NCBI GenBank assembly: GCA_027604005.1
Contig: JADGJT010000134.1
Coordinates: 1 to 53,402, forward strand
DNA length: 53,402 nucleotides
Origin: Dinochytrium kinnereticum
Taxonomy: Eukaryota; Chytridiomycota; Chytridiomycetes; Chytridiales; Chytridiaceae
Direction of reading: 5' to 3'
A program made the position numbers and the translations under genes. Of the stretch, positions 1-12,500 are shown in pieces. Below the pieces are notes generated by a model. The model had not been told where the DNA came from. It saw nothing but the letters and a program-made list of their open reading frames with translations, and ran no database searches. The stretch's first letter is position 1, and each line of letters begins with the position of its first letter.

Positions 1-16
1 CCCCCCGAACATCTCC

Positions 17-2825
17 TCAAACCTCCAAATCCCCATCAACCCCTCTCAAAAGCTCAAAAAAGAACGCAGAAGCCCTAACCAAATCATCCACCCTAACCCT
101 TTCATCAACAGTATGAATCCGATTCCCCTTCGCATCCCTCAAAGGCGAAAACCTAAACAAATTCCCTCCCCCAACAACACCTCCATAATGAATCGTGTCA
201 GTATTTCCCATCCCCTCAGCAGGATGCACAACCACCATCTCATCCTTCGACAAAGGGAGCGTCCGTCGAATGGCAGATGACACGTGCTGGAAGGCTCGAG
301 AATCCGAGGGGGCCACAGGGGAGGGGTCAAAGGAGTCTGGGAGGGTTTTGAGGGTGATGGAGCCGCGGTTGTTGGGGTCTGCTGGGGAGTTGACTTTGAG
401 AGGGGGTCGGCTTGCACGGGTTTGGATTAGGGTGAGGTTTTGGAGCGAGGCGAGGGGTTGAAGGACTTTGAGGAGGTGGTCTTCGGTGGAGATGACGGTG
501 GAGCCCGAGGCAATGCGGTAGTTGACGGTGATGGTGACTTGCTCGGGAAGGCTGTTGACCTGTTGTTGTTGTTGTTGTTATTTTGTTGTTGTTTTTTTAG
601 TATAACGTAATAAACAAAAAATATATCTCTCAAAAAAAAAAAAAAAAAGAAAAGAAAAAGAGAAAGAAATCCACCTTAACTCCACCATGAATAACATCCA
701 CAGCCTGAGTAGTCCCCAACAACGCTCTAAACCCATCCCCCAACCCCCCAACCCTCTCCACCAACTCCCTCCTCCTCTCCTCTCCCCCCCTCCCAGCAAC
801 AACGTCCCCAACACACCTCCTCAACCCCTCATCCGAAACAGCCCCAAACCTCGACCAGCATCCAAACTGCTCAAGCAGAGGCGACCGCTCCGGCACAGCC
901 ATCGGGAACGGGTGATCCTCAAGCTCCCTCACGACAAGCCCCGACAAACCAATCCCCGTGTGCTTGGGGGGAGCCGAAGAATGACCACCGGGAACTCGTA
1001 ACGTGATCTCAAGGTCCATGTAACCCTTCTCCGAGGTCGACACGGCTGCGAATGACGCGAGTGGGCTCTTGTCGTCAGGCTCGCGGTCCAGGAGGCCAAT
1101 CGAGGCTGCGGTTGAGATGCTGGAGCCTTCGTCAACAAGGAAGGCGATGGGGATACCTCCCTCGCCATTGTGATAGCCCATATCACGGATTCGTGCCGCA
1201 AGGTGTTTGGCGCCTTGCATGCCCCCAATCTCCTCGTCGAAACCAAAGGCGATGAGCACGGTCCGAGAGGGTTTGAAGCCAGAGGTGATCAGGTTTTCGA
1301 CTGCTTCGAGGCTGGGTGGAATGGTTGGGGTTAGTAAGAGTCAGAAAAGGTAATCCGCCAGTGCCACAAAGACAACAGTCGGTGGGGATGTAAGGGAAAG
1401 AGAACTTACATCTCAATCATCTGGGCTTTGCAGTCGTGGGCGCCACGACCCCATACATAGCCGTCAGCAATCGTTCCACTGTGAAAAAAAAGAAGGGGCA
1501 AACGTAAGCTGTTTGTTGGATAGTATCCTCATTGGGAGAAAAGAAGCCAAGTTAAATGACATACACGAAAGGCGGGTAAGTCCATTGAGAGAGAGTCTCT
1601 TTTGGCGCAGGCACGACGTCCAAATGAGCTGTAAGAAGGACAGGTCGCCTCTTTGAGTCGGACCCTTGCCATCGGTAAAGAATGCCGTATCGGTTCACAA
1701 TCTCCATTTTCAAGTTAGAGTTCCTATAAAGCACAAATAAAAAGAAGCGTTAACAAGGGTCTTCACTGCGGGCATGATCAGAAAAAAAAAGAAACAGAAG
1801 AAGGAAAAGAGAAGAAGGAAAAAAACGAATGGCTCACAAACCACCTACACTTTAGGCCAAGTCGCGACAATGTACTCTCGAATCTTAATAAACCCCTCCC
1901 TCCTCGCAAAATCCGGATCCGGAACAGCAGGGTCCTGAGGCACCAAGATCCCATTCTGATCGTCAAACGCCTCAGTGTTGATTCGAACCAGCCCCGCCAA
2001 TCTCTCAGCGACAGCATGAGCGTAAGTCGCATTCAACGGCCGCGAAAAATGTTCATACAACGAGTCATAGGTGGCGTCAAGCTGCGGGTCCTTTGAGGGA
2101 AGAATCAACGGCGACTGAGCACATTGCTGCGGGGTGGATGGGGATGGAGGGGTCAAGGTGATGACCGCTGGTGAAGGCTTCTCAACGGTTTGCGGCGAGG
2201 GTTCTGCTGGCGGCCTGGGGACCTTTAAAGCAGGCTCGGCGGGTGGCCAGTCAATCTGGGAAGTTGGATGAACAAGACTGGCGAGGAATGAGAAGGGAAG
2301 GTAGATGAAGAAGAGGGCCGAAACAAGGAGAGCAATGCCGAGTGTTCTTCCTCGACTGGTCCGTTTCTCCCCTCCGGAGGTCGCGACGGGCATTAAAACA
2401 ATCTTGATTGTTCCACCCCTTCTACTCTCTTTGCTGTCATCATCGTCGTCCCAATGCACTCGTGAAGGTCGCCTTCCGGAAGAGGTGCGACCGCCCGTAG
2501 ACCTTCGACTGGAAGGAGATCCCCCACGGGAGAGGGAGATGGCGAGAGCATCGTCAGAGGATGACCATCCAGCAATGTCCTGGCTGACATGATGACCCTT
2601 TTGCTTTCCAGACGTGTTTGTGGGGGTTGAGATGGAGGAATGCAATTGTCGGGATGGTGCAGCTGAGCTGCTTGGGTAAACGGACGACCGCATCATGAGG
2701 AGAGGTTGGCGGTCCTCTGACCTCAGAGTGGATTCAACGGAAGCGTTGCCCTCCGCATCGTCATCATATGACTGATGCGCATAGTAGGAGGGCGGAGGAG
2801 GTGAGGATGACGGTGAAGAAGGCAT
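17..2825 (-). CDS. CPS1: M20-family Gly-Xaa carboxypeptidase, CPS1-like, vacuolar/membrane-anchored
   Basis: Zinc-dependent exopeptidase expected to release C-terminal residues from small peptides in the vacuole. I see five exons: 2825-1849, then exons starting near 1723, 1482 and 1313, and a last exon starting near 559; introns 1-3 are all phase 2 and intron 4 is phase 0. The N-terminus is a Pro/Ser-rich cytosolic tail followed by one membrane segment (LGIALLVSALFFIYLPFSFL), i.e. a type II signal anchor as in yeast Cps1. M20 metal and catalytic motifs appear in order: AHLDVVP, GRGAHDCK, FGFDEEIGG, LVDEG, and a late NTDTIHYGG. The start ATG at 2825 is chosen because residues upstream of it in the same frame look like 5' leader. 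The stop is at 17-19, so the gene is complete although it ends at the window edge. The assignment is secure at family level; substrate is inferred. Confidence 0.9.
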
Positions 2826-3509
2826 GGCAGGATGAGGTTGATTGTGGCTTGGGGTCAGTATGAGGTGCTGCTGGTTAAGTTCCAGGGCAATGTAGAGGGC
2901 GAAGCTGCTGATATGAGATGAGGGATGAGGACGTGGGGCTTCGAGTGGCAGCAGCAGCAATGACGGATGATGTCCTCAGTGGAGACGACAGGGCATGATG
3001 GCCTCAGTTCCCACGCCTGAGAAAGTAAAAATTGCTTGTCTGTGGCACAACGCATGCCCTGAACTCCATTGGGGGATGGACGTGTCAAGCCTTGACGCCC
3101 TCCAGACACCCTCCAGACACGACGCCTGAACGCGTTTGTTGCAGCAACACCACCGTCAACGCAACGCGTTGGCATTCATGGCTCTCCGCTGCCTCAACCT
3201 ACCCGCCACGAGGTTGCATCCCCCTCTGTCTGACCTGACACGAAGGGAGGTTGAGACTGGCGTTGATCCCACTTCCACGCTCGCTGCGAGCCCACACGAA
3301 CGGAATGCGCGAGTTTCCTTGCCTCCTCCTTTACAGAAAACGAGTCCCATTTTCCCACTTCCTCCCATGTCTTTCTTGTTTTCTTTCAACTGTTTCGCTT
3401 CAATTTTGGATTGATTTTTTCCATGTACTTTTCTTTTCTTTTTTTTTTTCACTGGAGGGAAACACGGTCCACATCCACACGCCAACCAACCCATTCAACA
3501 CCCGCCCAA
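2826..3509. promoter_or_regulatory. Divergent intergenic region between CPS1-like and RING genes
   Basis: This 684-base stretch separates two genes transcribed away from each other and must hold both promoters and 5' leaders. It contains a short direct duplication of CTCCAGACAC (around 3100-3120) and a pyrimidine-rich stretch (3400-3450) just upstream of the RING start, as is common in fungal promoters. No TATA box or other gene can be assigned with confidence. ORFs here are shadows. Confidence 0.4.
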
Positions 3510-4277
3510 ATGCCCGCCAGCAACACCCACACCCACCTCTCCAGGAGCGCCTCCTCCGACTCGATCCGCTCCTTCTCATCCACCTCATCCTCCGGCAAGT
3601 CCTCCACCTGGTCATTCGAATCATCGCGTGCCTCCCCCGTCCCAACCCCAGCGTCGCCACGACCGGCAAGGGCATCCCTTCGCCACCGTGCCATCACTCA
3701 ACGCCATCTCGACCGCGCAGGAGCACAGCCGCATCAAGTCGATCGTGGAAGGTTTATCACTAACACTGTTGCGATGGTCGAAGGGTTCATTGGAGCCTCT
3801 TTCTTCTCCATGAAGGGGAATCGCCATGGTCACAACCGTCAGGAGGGTGTTTTGGATGAGGCCACCCTTCTTGGCCAGGAGGAGGAGCAGGGTGAAGATA
3901 AACGCGTTCAGATTGAGAAGGATGAGGAAGGGATCAAGAATGATGTTGAGACTGGGACTGATGGTCTGGTAGCCGCTAAGCAGCTCAGTCAGATCACCTG
4001 CGCAGTTTGCATGGTAAACGATTGGTTAAAGAAAAAAAGTGAGCTGATCCCCTGTTCTTCCCAGACCAATGCAGTCACCTCTGTCTTTGTTCCGTGTGGT
4101 CACATATGCATGTGCAATGAGTGCATCTCGCTTGGTCAGCCTATGGAGGAGGATCAAATGGGCAGCGAGGACGATGATGATTCGGATGTCTCCATGTTCA
4201 CTTGTCCCGTTTGTCGCAGCGGGGTCAAAGATTCCGTTGCTTTTTTTGTTTGTGGTGCGCAGGGGGGTGCACAGTGA
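3510..4277 (+). CDS. RING-finger protein (C3HC4, IAP/MUL1-like C-terminal RING), putative E3 ubiquitin ligase
   Basis: Ser-rich N-terminus, a Glu/Asp-rich middle, and a C-terminal RING. A 51-nt intron (4014-4064, GTAAAC..CCCAG) lies between CAVCM and TNAVTSVF. With it removed the RING reads CAVCM-TNAVTSVFVPCGHICM-CNEC, then an acidic loop of about 25 residues, then FTCPVCRSGV: Cys-x2-Cys, CGH, Cys-x-Cys-x2-Cys, Cys-x2-Cys. This matches the C-terminal RINGs of IAP, MUL1 and neuralized-type ligases. The intron is a multiple of three with no stop, so an unspliced message would still be open. The start at 3510 is the first ATG after the pyrimidine-rich leader. Around 3720-3790 a second frame also looks protein-like, so a small intron or sequence error there is possible. 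Substrates are unknown. Confidence 0.75.
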   Translation: MPASNTHTHLSRSASSDSIRSFSSTSSSGKSSTWSFESSRASPVPTPASPRPARASLRHRAITQRHLDRAGAQPHQVDRGRFITNTVAMVEGFIGASFFSMKGNRHGHNRQEGVLDEATLLGQEEEQGEDKRVQIEKDEEGIKNDVETGTDGLVAAKQLSQITCAVCMVNDWLKKKSELIPCSSQTNAVTSVFVPCGHICMCNECISLGQPMEEDQMGSEDDDDSDVSMFTCPVCRSGVKDSVAFFVCGAQGGAQ

Positions 4278-4886
4278 TGCCTTCCAGCGATGGCCAGAGC
4301 GAGTAGGCACGCGATGGTTTGATTTTATTCTTTTTTTTTTTTTTTTTAACGACATGGAACAAGTGACAATAGTGAGCTGAATAAAACGATCGTCGAAGGC
4401 ATCTCCCTCCTCAGCCTTTGAACATCATGCTCTGCCCCATTCATTTAGGTACTGTATCCTGCGTCAAAAAGCGCGATAAAAATCGCCTGATATGAAGGAC
4501 GATGACCCCCATCAAAGCCTTTATGCATCGCTCCAGAAAAGCTGTAGTTTTTCAAGCGCTTCCATTATTGACTTAAAGAGTTTGATAACGTAAGGGCCAA
4601 TGCAAGACGAAAGTGCGGTGGAAATAAACAGCAGGTTTACTAGCATGAATTTGACAAGAGACATCAGAAAGGGATCAACCAGCACATCCAAATCCCTCCA
4701 AGACGCTCAGGCAAGCAAAGCGCATAAATACAGGATCGAAGCACAGAAAACAAAAGGTGGTTTAAAAAGGCGAGTGACAGATGCTATCCAATCGAAGTGG
4801 CAGAATTGGCCTCACATTTTTTTGAACCATAAGGAGTCAAAGTACGCCCCTAGATCCTCAACAAGCAGAGTCGAAAACTACAGTCC
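4278..4886. other. Convergent 3' intergenic region
   Basis: Holds the 3' ends of the RING gene (+) and UBC9 (-). A T-run at 4331-4347 follows the RING stop and an AATAAA lies near 4379. The open frame across 4600-4938 overlaps UBC9 antisense, has no family resemblance, and is not called. Confidence 0.4.
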
Positions 4887-5749
4887 TTACTCGGTTGACC
4901 GGTACTGCTTGGCTTGCTGCCTTATCCGCTTCTCGTAGGCAGCCTGATTCCAGAATAAAGGTTAGCCACGGCGAAGAAATATAAGCCTCATACAATCTTT
5001 CAACAAACCAGAACAAGAGAATCTCAGACCGAAAAAAAGAAAGAAAAAAAAAAGAAAAGGAACAACTCACCTTATCCTTCTTAAATAGCAGATAAGCCTC
5101 GCTCTGAGCGGGACTCTCAGGGTTGGGATCATCCAAAAGGTCCTGAATGCCAAGCAAGATCTGCTTCAGAGTGATCGCAGGCTTCCAGTCTTGCTCCTCA
5201 TTCAATATGGACAGGCACACCGTTCCAGATGGGTAGACGTTTGGATGAAAGAGGGCGGGGACGAACTTGCACTTGGGGGGTTTCTGGGGGTAGTCTTCGG
5301 GGAAGGTGATGTGCAGGGTGTATACACCATTTTCCCAGGGTGTGTTGGGCTTGCCTGAGTAAGGGCAGGGTTTTTTTTTGGTTATGAAAAGTACTTTAGG
5401 TATAGGAGTGCCAATTGGGGAGACCATGGAATCAACAACGGCTCCACTCTGATGCAAAGCTCGCTGCTGACACGCCTGAGACGAAGGGCGGACGCACTTA
5501 AATCGGACAAGAAAAGGGACGAGGAGGCTCACCTGGAATCCCCACCTTCCAAGAGAGAATGTTCATGGTGTTGTCGAGGTTCTTGTCGGGCTTTGCCCAG
5601 AAGCCATAAGCTGTGTGGTTTTAGAGTGTTGGGTGAGGCCACTGGAAGAGACTGCGAGAGGGAAGTGGGTGGGGGGCTTGCTCACGGTGGTCCTTGCGCC
5701 ATTGCTTCCGCTCCTCGGTGAGGCGAGCGATGCAGATAGCGTTTGACAT
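4887..5749 (-). CDS. UBC9: SUMO-conjugating enzyme E2 (Ubc9)
   Basis: E2 enzyme that takes SUMO from the E1 heterodimer as a thioester and passes it to lysines of nuclear targets. Five exons reconstruct a full-length protein: [21 protein letters not shown] (5749-5686), then [20 protein letters not shown], then [20 protein letters not shown] leading to the core, and a final [18 protein letters not shown] exon. Ubc9 hallmarks are [19 protein letters not shown] and the catalytic cysteine in [14 protein letters not shown], followed by [16 protein letters not shown]. The length of about 158 residues is normal for Ubc9. The start at 5749 gives the characteristic short basic N-terminal helix that binds SUMO and E1. 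The gene is divergent from the Kelch gene across a repeat-rich promoter. Identification is secure. Confidence 0.95.
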
Positions 5750-5872
5750 TGCAGCAGGATGCGACGGGGGATCAGGTGCGGTGGGTGCGGTGGAGGAAGA
5801 GGTTGGGGTGGTTGGCGGGACGCAGTTTGTTGAGACGGTTGCAGTTGGAATGGTTTATTGGAGAGTGAGAGT

Positions 5873-5899
5873 AGGATGGATGGATGGATGGATGGATGG
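5873..5899. repeat. (GGAT)n microsatellite
   Basis: Seen directly as about six tandem GGAT units. The reverse-complementary version is at 6062-6079, so the two could pair across the A/T block. Confidence 0.9.
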
Positions 5900-5929
5900 T
5901 TAGGTAGATACCTTCTTCTTTTCAAAGGA

Positions 5930-6079
5930 GAAAATAAAAATATTTTATTATTATTTATTATTAATTTATTATTTTCAGATTCAAATAAATAAATAATAAT
6001 AAATAATAAATATTAATAATAAATAAAATAAATGACAAATAATAATATTAAAAAATAAATAATCCTTCCATCCATCCAT
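5930..6079. repeat. A/T-only low-complexity block ending in an (ATCC)n tract
   Basis: 5930-6063 is almost entirely A and T with short TAAT/ATAAAT motifs. It is followed by CCATCCATCCATG, the inverse of the GGAT tract upstream. Confidence 0.85.
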
Positions 6080-6115
6080 GCGCGCCCAACGTGCATTCTT
6101 CCTCCCCCCGCCCTT

Positions 6116-6142
6116 CTGACTGACTGACTGACTGACTGACTG
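6116..6142. repeat. (CTGA)n tetranucleotide tract in 5' leader/promoter
   Basis: About 6.5 units of CTGA some 380 bases upstream of the Kelch-gene start. Similar CTGA/CTGT or GACA tracts occur upstream of the MAPKKK and the dCache receptor. Confidence 0.9.
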
Positions 6143-6521
6143 CTTAACACTCGCGCGCGCTGCCTGCTGCCATTCAATTCGTGTGGGAGGCTGATCTCAA
6201 CTCTCTCTCTCTCACATGCGACATGCGCGCGTCCCCCTCCCTCTCCACTTCTGCTGCCTGCAGAGACCACAAAACAAAACACGCGTCGCGTCAGAGCATC
6301 CGCATCTCTCTGAATCAAAGAAAGCAACGCAGCCAGCACGCACAAAGGAGAATTCTAAAATAAATCAGCAGCAGGAAGGATTTGTGTGTGGTTTGAAAAA
6401 TTACAAAAAAAAACAGCAGACTTGAGAAGGTCCGAACTACTTGCTGCAAGAAAGACGCTCACCAACCAACTCACTCGCTCTCTGCTGCCGCCGCCTCACA
6501 GCACACCGTCCTCCGTAAACC

Positions 6522-9500
6522 ATGGGTGCTGAGGCGATGTGGACCTGTCTGTCGCCCTCAGACGCTGCGAGTCCTGGCCCCCGTCACGGCATCGGCTGCG
6601 TCGTGCTGAGGACCAGAGCCTCCTCCGCCACCCCGTCCGCTGCCGCTGCCACCTCCAGCACCCGCAACAAGGGAAAGAGGCCAAAGCCTTCCGCGATGGC
6701 CGCCTCTGCGTCACATGCGGTGGAGGAGGATGACGAGATGGGGCTGGGGTCTCTTCAGCTCCCTGAGAGCATTCCTTGGGATAAGCTCGACTTGGAAGAG
6801 GTGGATCTCGACCTGCTGGAGGGAACCTTTGAGAAGGCTCTTTTGATGGATGATGAGTCAGACGTTGTTTCGGACTCTAGCGCTCTAGCGCCGACGCTTT
6901 CCAGGGAGATGTTTGTGATGTGGGGTGGAGCAAGGCAGATTCTGGAGGATGTTTGCAGCTTTGACATTGGTTCGTCTTGCTTTTTTGTTTGTTTTTTTTA
7001 AGGCACTCTTTATTCTTCGTCTTCCTGCCTCTTTTTTTTTTTGCTCCTTACCCTCTTTCGTCATCTGTCGATTGGTGTCTGCAGGATCCCAGCAATGGAA
7101 ACGGCACTCCCCGACGCTATCGGCGGAGCTGACCAAGCGGGGCCAGACCAAGGTGCTCGACATTGCAAGAGCGGCGTTCGGGTACACGTCTCACGGATCC
7201 AGGATGTACATGTTTGGAGGTGCGAAGGAGAAGAGCGAGAACTGCCCAGATAGTGTTGAGAGGTCGAATGAGGTGAAATCTCTCGTTTTGACCTGATTCC
7301 CACCAACCCGACCTCCTTTTTCTTTCTTCTAACGCGCCTTCGACTGTTCCTCCTTAAAGCTCATTGAATACGATACCGTTACCAACCAATTCACCCTCAT
7401 CGTTCCAAAAAATCCCGACGCTCGCTCCTCAACAGGATCACCACTCGCCCCGATGGCCTGCATCGCCCCATCTCTAACTTACGTACCATCCCTACCCTCC
7501 CGTCCGCAGTCGCATCCCCGTCTCTTCATATTAGGTGGCAACGGCCGGCACGGGAACAACGGGCTGCACATTTTCGACCTCGTCACCCGCGAGTGGGTGG
7601 AACCCCAATATGAGGGCACGTTCCGCCCGCCACTGGTTGAATCACATTCCGCCGTTTACTATCCTGGCAAGGGAGCGAATGGGAAGGGGAGGAAGATTGT
7701 TGTGTTTGGGGGATGCGTCGAGGTGGGCAAGAACGTCAGCCAGAGAATTGGAGATATGTTTTATCTTGAGTTGAGGGATGATGGTGAGTTTGGTTGAGCC
7801 TCGCGGCTGCTTGACGGACAAGTAGTTGGCTAACCTCAGATTAGATAAGCTCTCGTGGCGGAAGCTACAGATCCGTGGCACCCGGCCCGCAGGCCGATCA
7901 CTTCATAGCGCAACACTTTGGAACGACAAGATGGTTATCTTTGGGGGATGGGTAGAGACGGGGGTTGAAAACCCTGTCATCATCAGTCTTGAGGATGCCG
8001 CCAAGATTGGTCTTGACCTTACTGCGAGCCCTCTCTTTAAGAATGCTAAATGGAGATGTGGGAATGATTTATGGATCTTTGACTTCAAATCTGAGAGTTG
8101 GGAGTTGAGGGCGGCGAGGATGGGGGCTTCTCTGCCTCCTCCTAGGGCGGGACATGCAGCCAGCATTGTGGGTGATATATATTTTTTTAATGACGTTTTC
8201 TGTTGTTTTTGTTTTTTCCTGGAATTAGACTGACTTCAATAGTTCTTGAACCAAATGTACCTTTTTAATGGCCGCACGGGGTATCGGCAATCTGATCTCC
8301 ACATCTACGGCGCCGTCTCTGTTGAAGACATCATCAATGATATCTGGGTTGTTGACCTTGGTCCGCCTCCTCCTCCTGGCGATATCATTGTCGGTTCGAT
8401 CAGCAGAGACCGAGTCTCGCTCAGCTGGGTCGACCCATTTAGGTATCAGAGGAACCGAAGTGTTAGGTTGGATGCTAGGCTAAAAACGCCTCATGCATCG
8501 GAGGCTGACTGGGTGGCCGTTTATGAGGGGTCGGATCCTATGGTCTCGACATTATCGGTGGATCGTTTGGGATTGGAGGGAGATGAGGAGTGTGAGAGAT
8601 TTAGACCGGACACGGAGTATGAGTTTAGGCTTGTGGCTTGCAACCCCTTGGGAGAGACTCAGTCGAGAGAACTTGGACGGTTGCTGTCAGACTCTGAAGC
8701 GTTTGATCCGGCGGAAGATTACTCCATCTTTCACGCTCAGCCAAAGACTACTGTTGTCAGGACTAGGCTGGAAGGTAAAGAGAGCCGTTGCATTGAGCGG
8801 ATGATGGATTTCTAAATACACTCCCTTTTGTTGATAACGTGTTTAGCCTCGACCGCCTCCAAACCGACCACGTTTGTTGTCGAGCCCATAGCGACCGATC
8901 TGAGCTTTTACTGGGAGTCCGAGCCTGGTGCGCTAAACGGCGGGACCTTGAAATCCTATCGCCTTGAATGCAAAGCCGGTGTGAGGTTACAGGAGACCGA
9001 GGTGATTGCCCTCTTTGACCCGCCTCAACGTGTGATCTCCTCTGTCCGAAACGGCGACAGGATGGAGATTGTCGAGGAACCGCCCCCGAGCGAAGCCAGG
9101 AGAAACCGTGAGCAGGGCAAGCCTGTTGACACTTTTTTAAGCTTCTCTGGTGATGGAAACGCAGGGAGCCAGTGGTTCCCTTTGTGGGAGGGTGTTGACA
9201 CTTTTGCTAATATCTCTTATGAGGATTTGTATGCCCGGAAGGAGGTTATGCATGCTTATAAGGAGACTTTGAGGAAATGTAGGGAGGCTGGACCTAGGAG
9301 TGGGGGCATGCCGGCGGAGAATGGGTTGGATAAAGACGGACGGCCTTCAAAGAGGTGGCCGGTTTGTGGTATTGTGATTGGGTACACTTTTAGAGTGTTT
9401 GCTGTCACGGATGTTGGTGATGGTAGCCCGGCGGTGTCTAAGCAATTTGAGTGGGGGCATAAGGGGGTTCAGGTGCAAAAGAAGATGAAAGGATCGACGA

Positions 9501-12500
9501 AAGGTGAGTCACCGTTCCTTTTTTTTTCTCTCTCTCCCTTTTTTTTTTTTTTTTGCTTCCACAAAGATTGTTGTTTGATGTGGTGCATTCTTTTTTGACC
9601 TTGTTTCTGATTTTGTCAGAAGCCATACCGAGCGATGTTTCAAAGGCGATCTCGTCTCTTATACCCGAGTACGCGACAAATCCGGAGAAGTTTGTAAGGA
9701 CCGCAGAGAAGTCGAAGCAGTCACCAGCCAACCAAAGCAACGCGCACTCAACCTCCGCCACAACCTCTGCCGTCAATCCGTCACCAACGCCGTCAAAGGC
9801 TGCCCCTGCTCCAACACCCCGAAAAATACCTGGGAGGAAGCCAACCAGAGAGTCTAGACCCGGCGATACTCCGAGTTGGGAGAGCCAAGGTGAGGAGGAG
9901 ATTATTGAACAAGGATACGCGCCTGGGGGGAAGAAAGCTGGACAGGAACCGGCAGCTCAATCCGCTCCGCGACCGACTGTGACCGCTCAACCTGCAGCGG
10001 TGACACCGGTTCCGCAGATGCATCCATCGTTTGTTGAGGCTCTTGAAGTCACCATTGCGTCGGAGGAGAAGCGACGGAATGCAAAAAATAAGCAAGAGCT
10101 TCAACTTCAGCAGCAGCGACAGGTCTCAACGACGTTTAGCGAGGATTATTCTGGATTGAGGCAGCTGGAGGCTGCTGTTGCGGTGACCAACGCCAAGATC
10201 AGTGGTGCGTCCAGGAGCCCCTCTATGGCTAGACGGAGACTCACTGACAAGGATTCTGCGAGCGGGTCCCGCACTCCTTTGGTGGACGTGGATCCCTCTG
10301 AGGCTGGCCCGATTGCTCACCTTGCGGCCATCCCACCAAAGATTTCGACTGACACGGTCACCCCCCACCGCGAGAGAACCGTCAGCGCTACCGCCGCTGG
10401 GGCCTCTTCACACATAGAGTCTCCGTACCACCTCCTTAACTCGGCCTCCCTCATGCCTTCCCCCATCCTTCACCTCAACGACGATGATTTCAACTACATC
10501 TACCCACACGACCCCCCAAACCTTCTGATGGGTGGACCAAGTGCATCCGTCGACCCCGGACCAACCGCCACCACTGACCCGCACTTTGTTGCAGACGCTC
10601 TGCAGTCTTTGCTGGAAGCTGCGGATCGACAGGCTCCCGTGGCGTATGAGGCCGCGAGCGAACCCGCGCCGGCTGCTGATGGGAATGTGGATGAGATTTT
10701 GAGGCAGATGGCGACTATGGCTCAACAGCAGGGGGGTGGTCAGGATGGGGGTGGGAGCGCGCAGAAGAGGAAGGCGGGGAAGGAGGATGGGAAGGTCCCT
10801 GGTGATGCTGTTGAGCAGACGCCCGCGAAGAGGAGGAGAGGGCCTCCAAAGAAGTTGTTGGATGGAGGGGGGGTGTCACCTGTTGGTGGCTGGAGAGCGG
10901 GGGGTGATAATGGTACTCCAGGCGTTGNNNNNNNNNNCCCCGCCCCCGCCCCCCCCGCCCCCACCGCCCCTGCCCCCCGGCCGGGGCCGCCCACCCCGCG
11001 CCGGCCGGACCCCCGGGGGCGAGAATGGTACTCCAGGCGTTGGTGGAGGGACAGTGCCTGCTGGTGCTCTGGAAGGTGGAACTGTGCTTCCTGGTTCTCC
11101 TTTAGTGCAGGCTGTGAATCAGCCTGTGACGCCAGCCCCGACTCTGGCTGTCAAGGCAGTTGCGGGAACGCCTCTAGCAGGTACCCCCGGTGTTCCTGTC
11201 AAGAGGAAACCAGGGAGACCACCAAAGCACCCTCGACCCGTGATAACTGGGGAGCAGAGCCCTGCCGTGCTGGCCACTCCACCGGCCCCGCTCCCGCCGC
11301 CGACAGATACCCCGAGAGGTCGTGGCCGTGGAAGAGGAAGGGGCCGGGGAAGAGGAAGGGGAGGTCGACCTCGCGGTGGAGGGGTATCTTCCTCTCGACC
11401 GATGGAAGATTACTTTGACGATGGAGATGAGGGTGGTGACTTTGGCTTTGAAGTGTTTGATCAGCCGGTTGAGGGTGGGGCAGAGCTTGCTGCTCGACCT
11501 CGACCGGAGGCTGGCATGCTTGTTGGAGATATTGGCGCTGACCTTCAGAACATGTTTGACGCTGATGATGCGGCTGATGGATCTGCTGCTCCTGTTTCCG
11601 TTGAGTCGAGGGTGGATGAGGACGAGGACGCTGACTCTTTGATCGCGCGTTTGGCGGGTGGGTCCCCTCGGTCTGCGAAGAAGCGGAAGCGGTCGATTGC
11701 GGGTGCTGGTGGTAGTGGGCTTGGATCCGGAAGGCATGTTTACTCTGATGAATCGGACGGCGGAGGGCCTGATTACGTTTCCTCTGCGGAGGAGGATGAA
11801 GAGGAGGACGAGCTGGATGAGATTGACGATGATGATTACATTTCGGATGATGAAACCTATGGCAAGAAGAAGAAGAGGAAGTCGTTGCCTGCCGCGAAGA
11901 TGGCTGGTGGGCCTAAGAAGGTTGGGAGGCCGAGAGGTCGGCCTAAGGCAGTTGGCACCGTGGTACCTGCTGCTGTTCCTAGACCTGCTGGGTTTCGTAG
12001 AAGGAGCGGGGCTGTTCCTTTTGAAGGGGGAGAGGTGGAGTCTAATGGATCTGGCTCAAGGGGTGGCACAATCACTCCGCCTGAGGCACCTGCTTTTGAA
12101 CCTTACGTTATTGAGCAGATGCTTCCTGAGAGTGCGATGGATCACCCTATGGAGGGGTGGGAGGTTGGAGATGAGGGTGCGCCATGGTACTGTCGGTTGA
12201 AGTTTGGGGACAGGGTCGAGTTCTTTTCAATCGAAGAGTCGGTAAGTTGAGACACGCTTGAACGTCTGCTCCTTTCACAGGTGGCTCCTACTGACCATTT
12301 TTTGTTTCCTGACTTCTTTCAGAAATGGTACTGCGCTCGACTCCTCTTCTACTGTCACTTCAACAACTCCTCAAAGACTTTCATCGGCATTCACTACGAC
12401 GGATACCCGAAAAAGTACGATATTCACCTTGATCTTCGGGACCCCCTCAATCAAAGACTCATTCGTCCTTGGAATGGTTTGGAGCCTCAGGATGGGACGA

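Larger units (their letters stand above)
5750..6521. promoter_or_regulatory. Divergent promoter between UBC9 and the Kelch gene, repeat-rich
   Basis: About 770 bases with no gene. It holds a GGAT tract, an almost pure A/T block (about 5930-6063), the reverse-complement ATCC tract, a CTGA tract and CT-rich leader sequence. Composition alternates sharply between A/T-only and GC-rich. Both flanking genes start at its edges, so it must contain both promoters. Confidence 0.5.
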
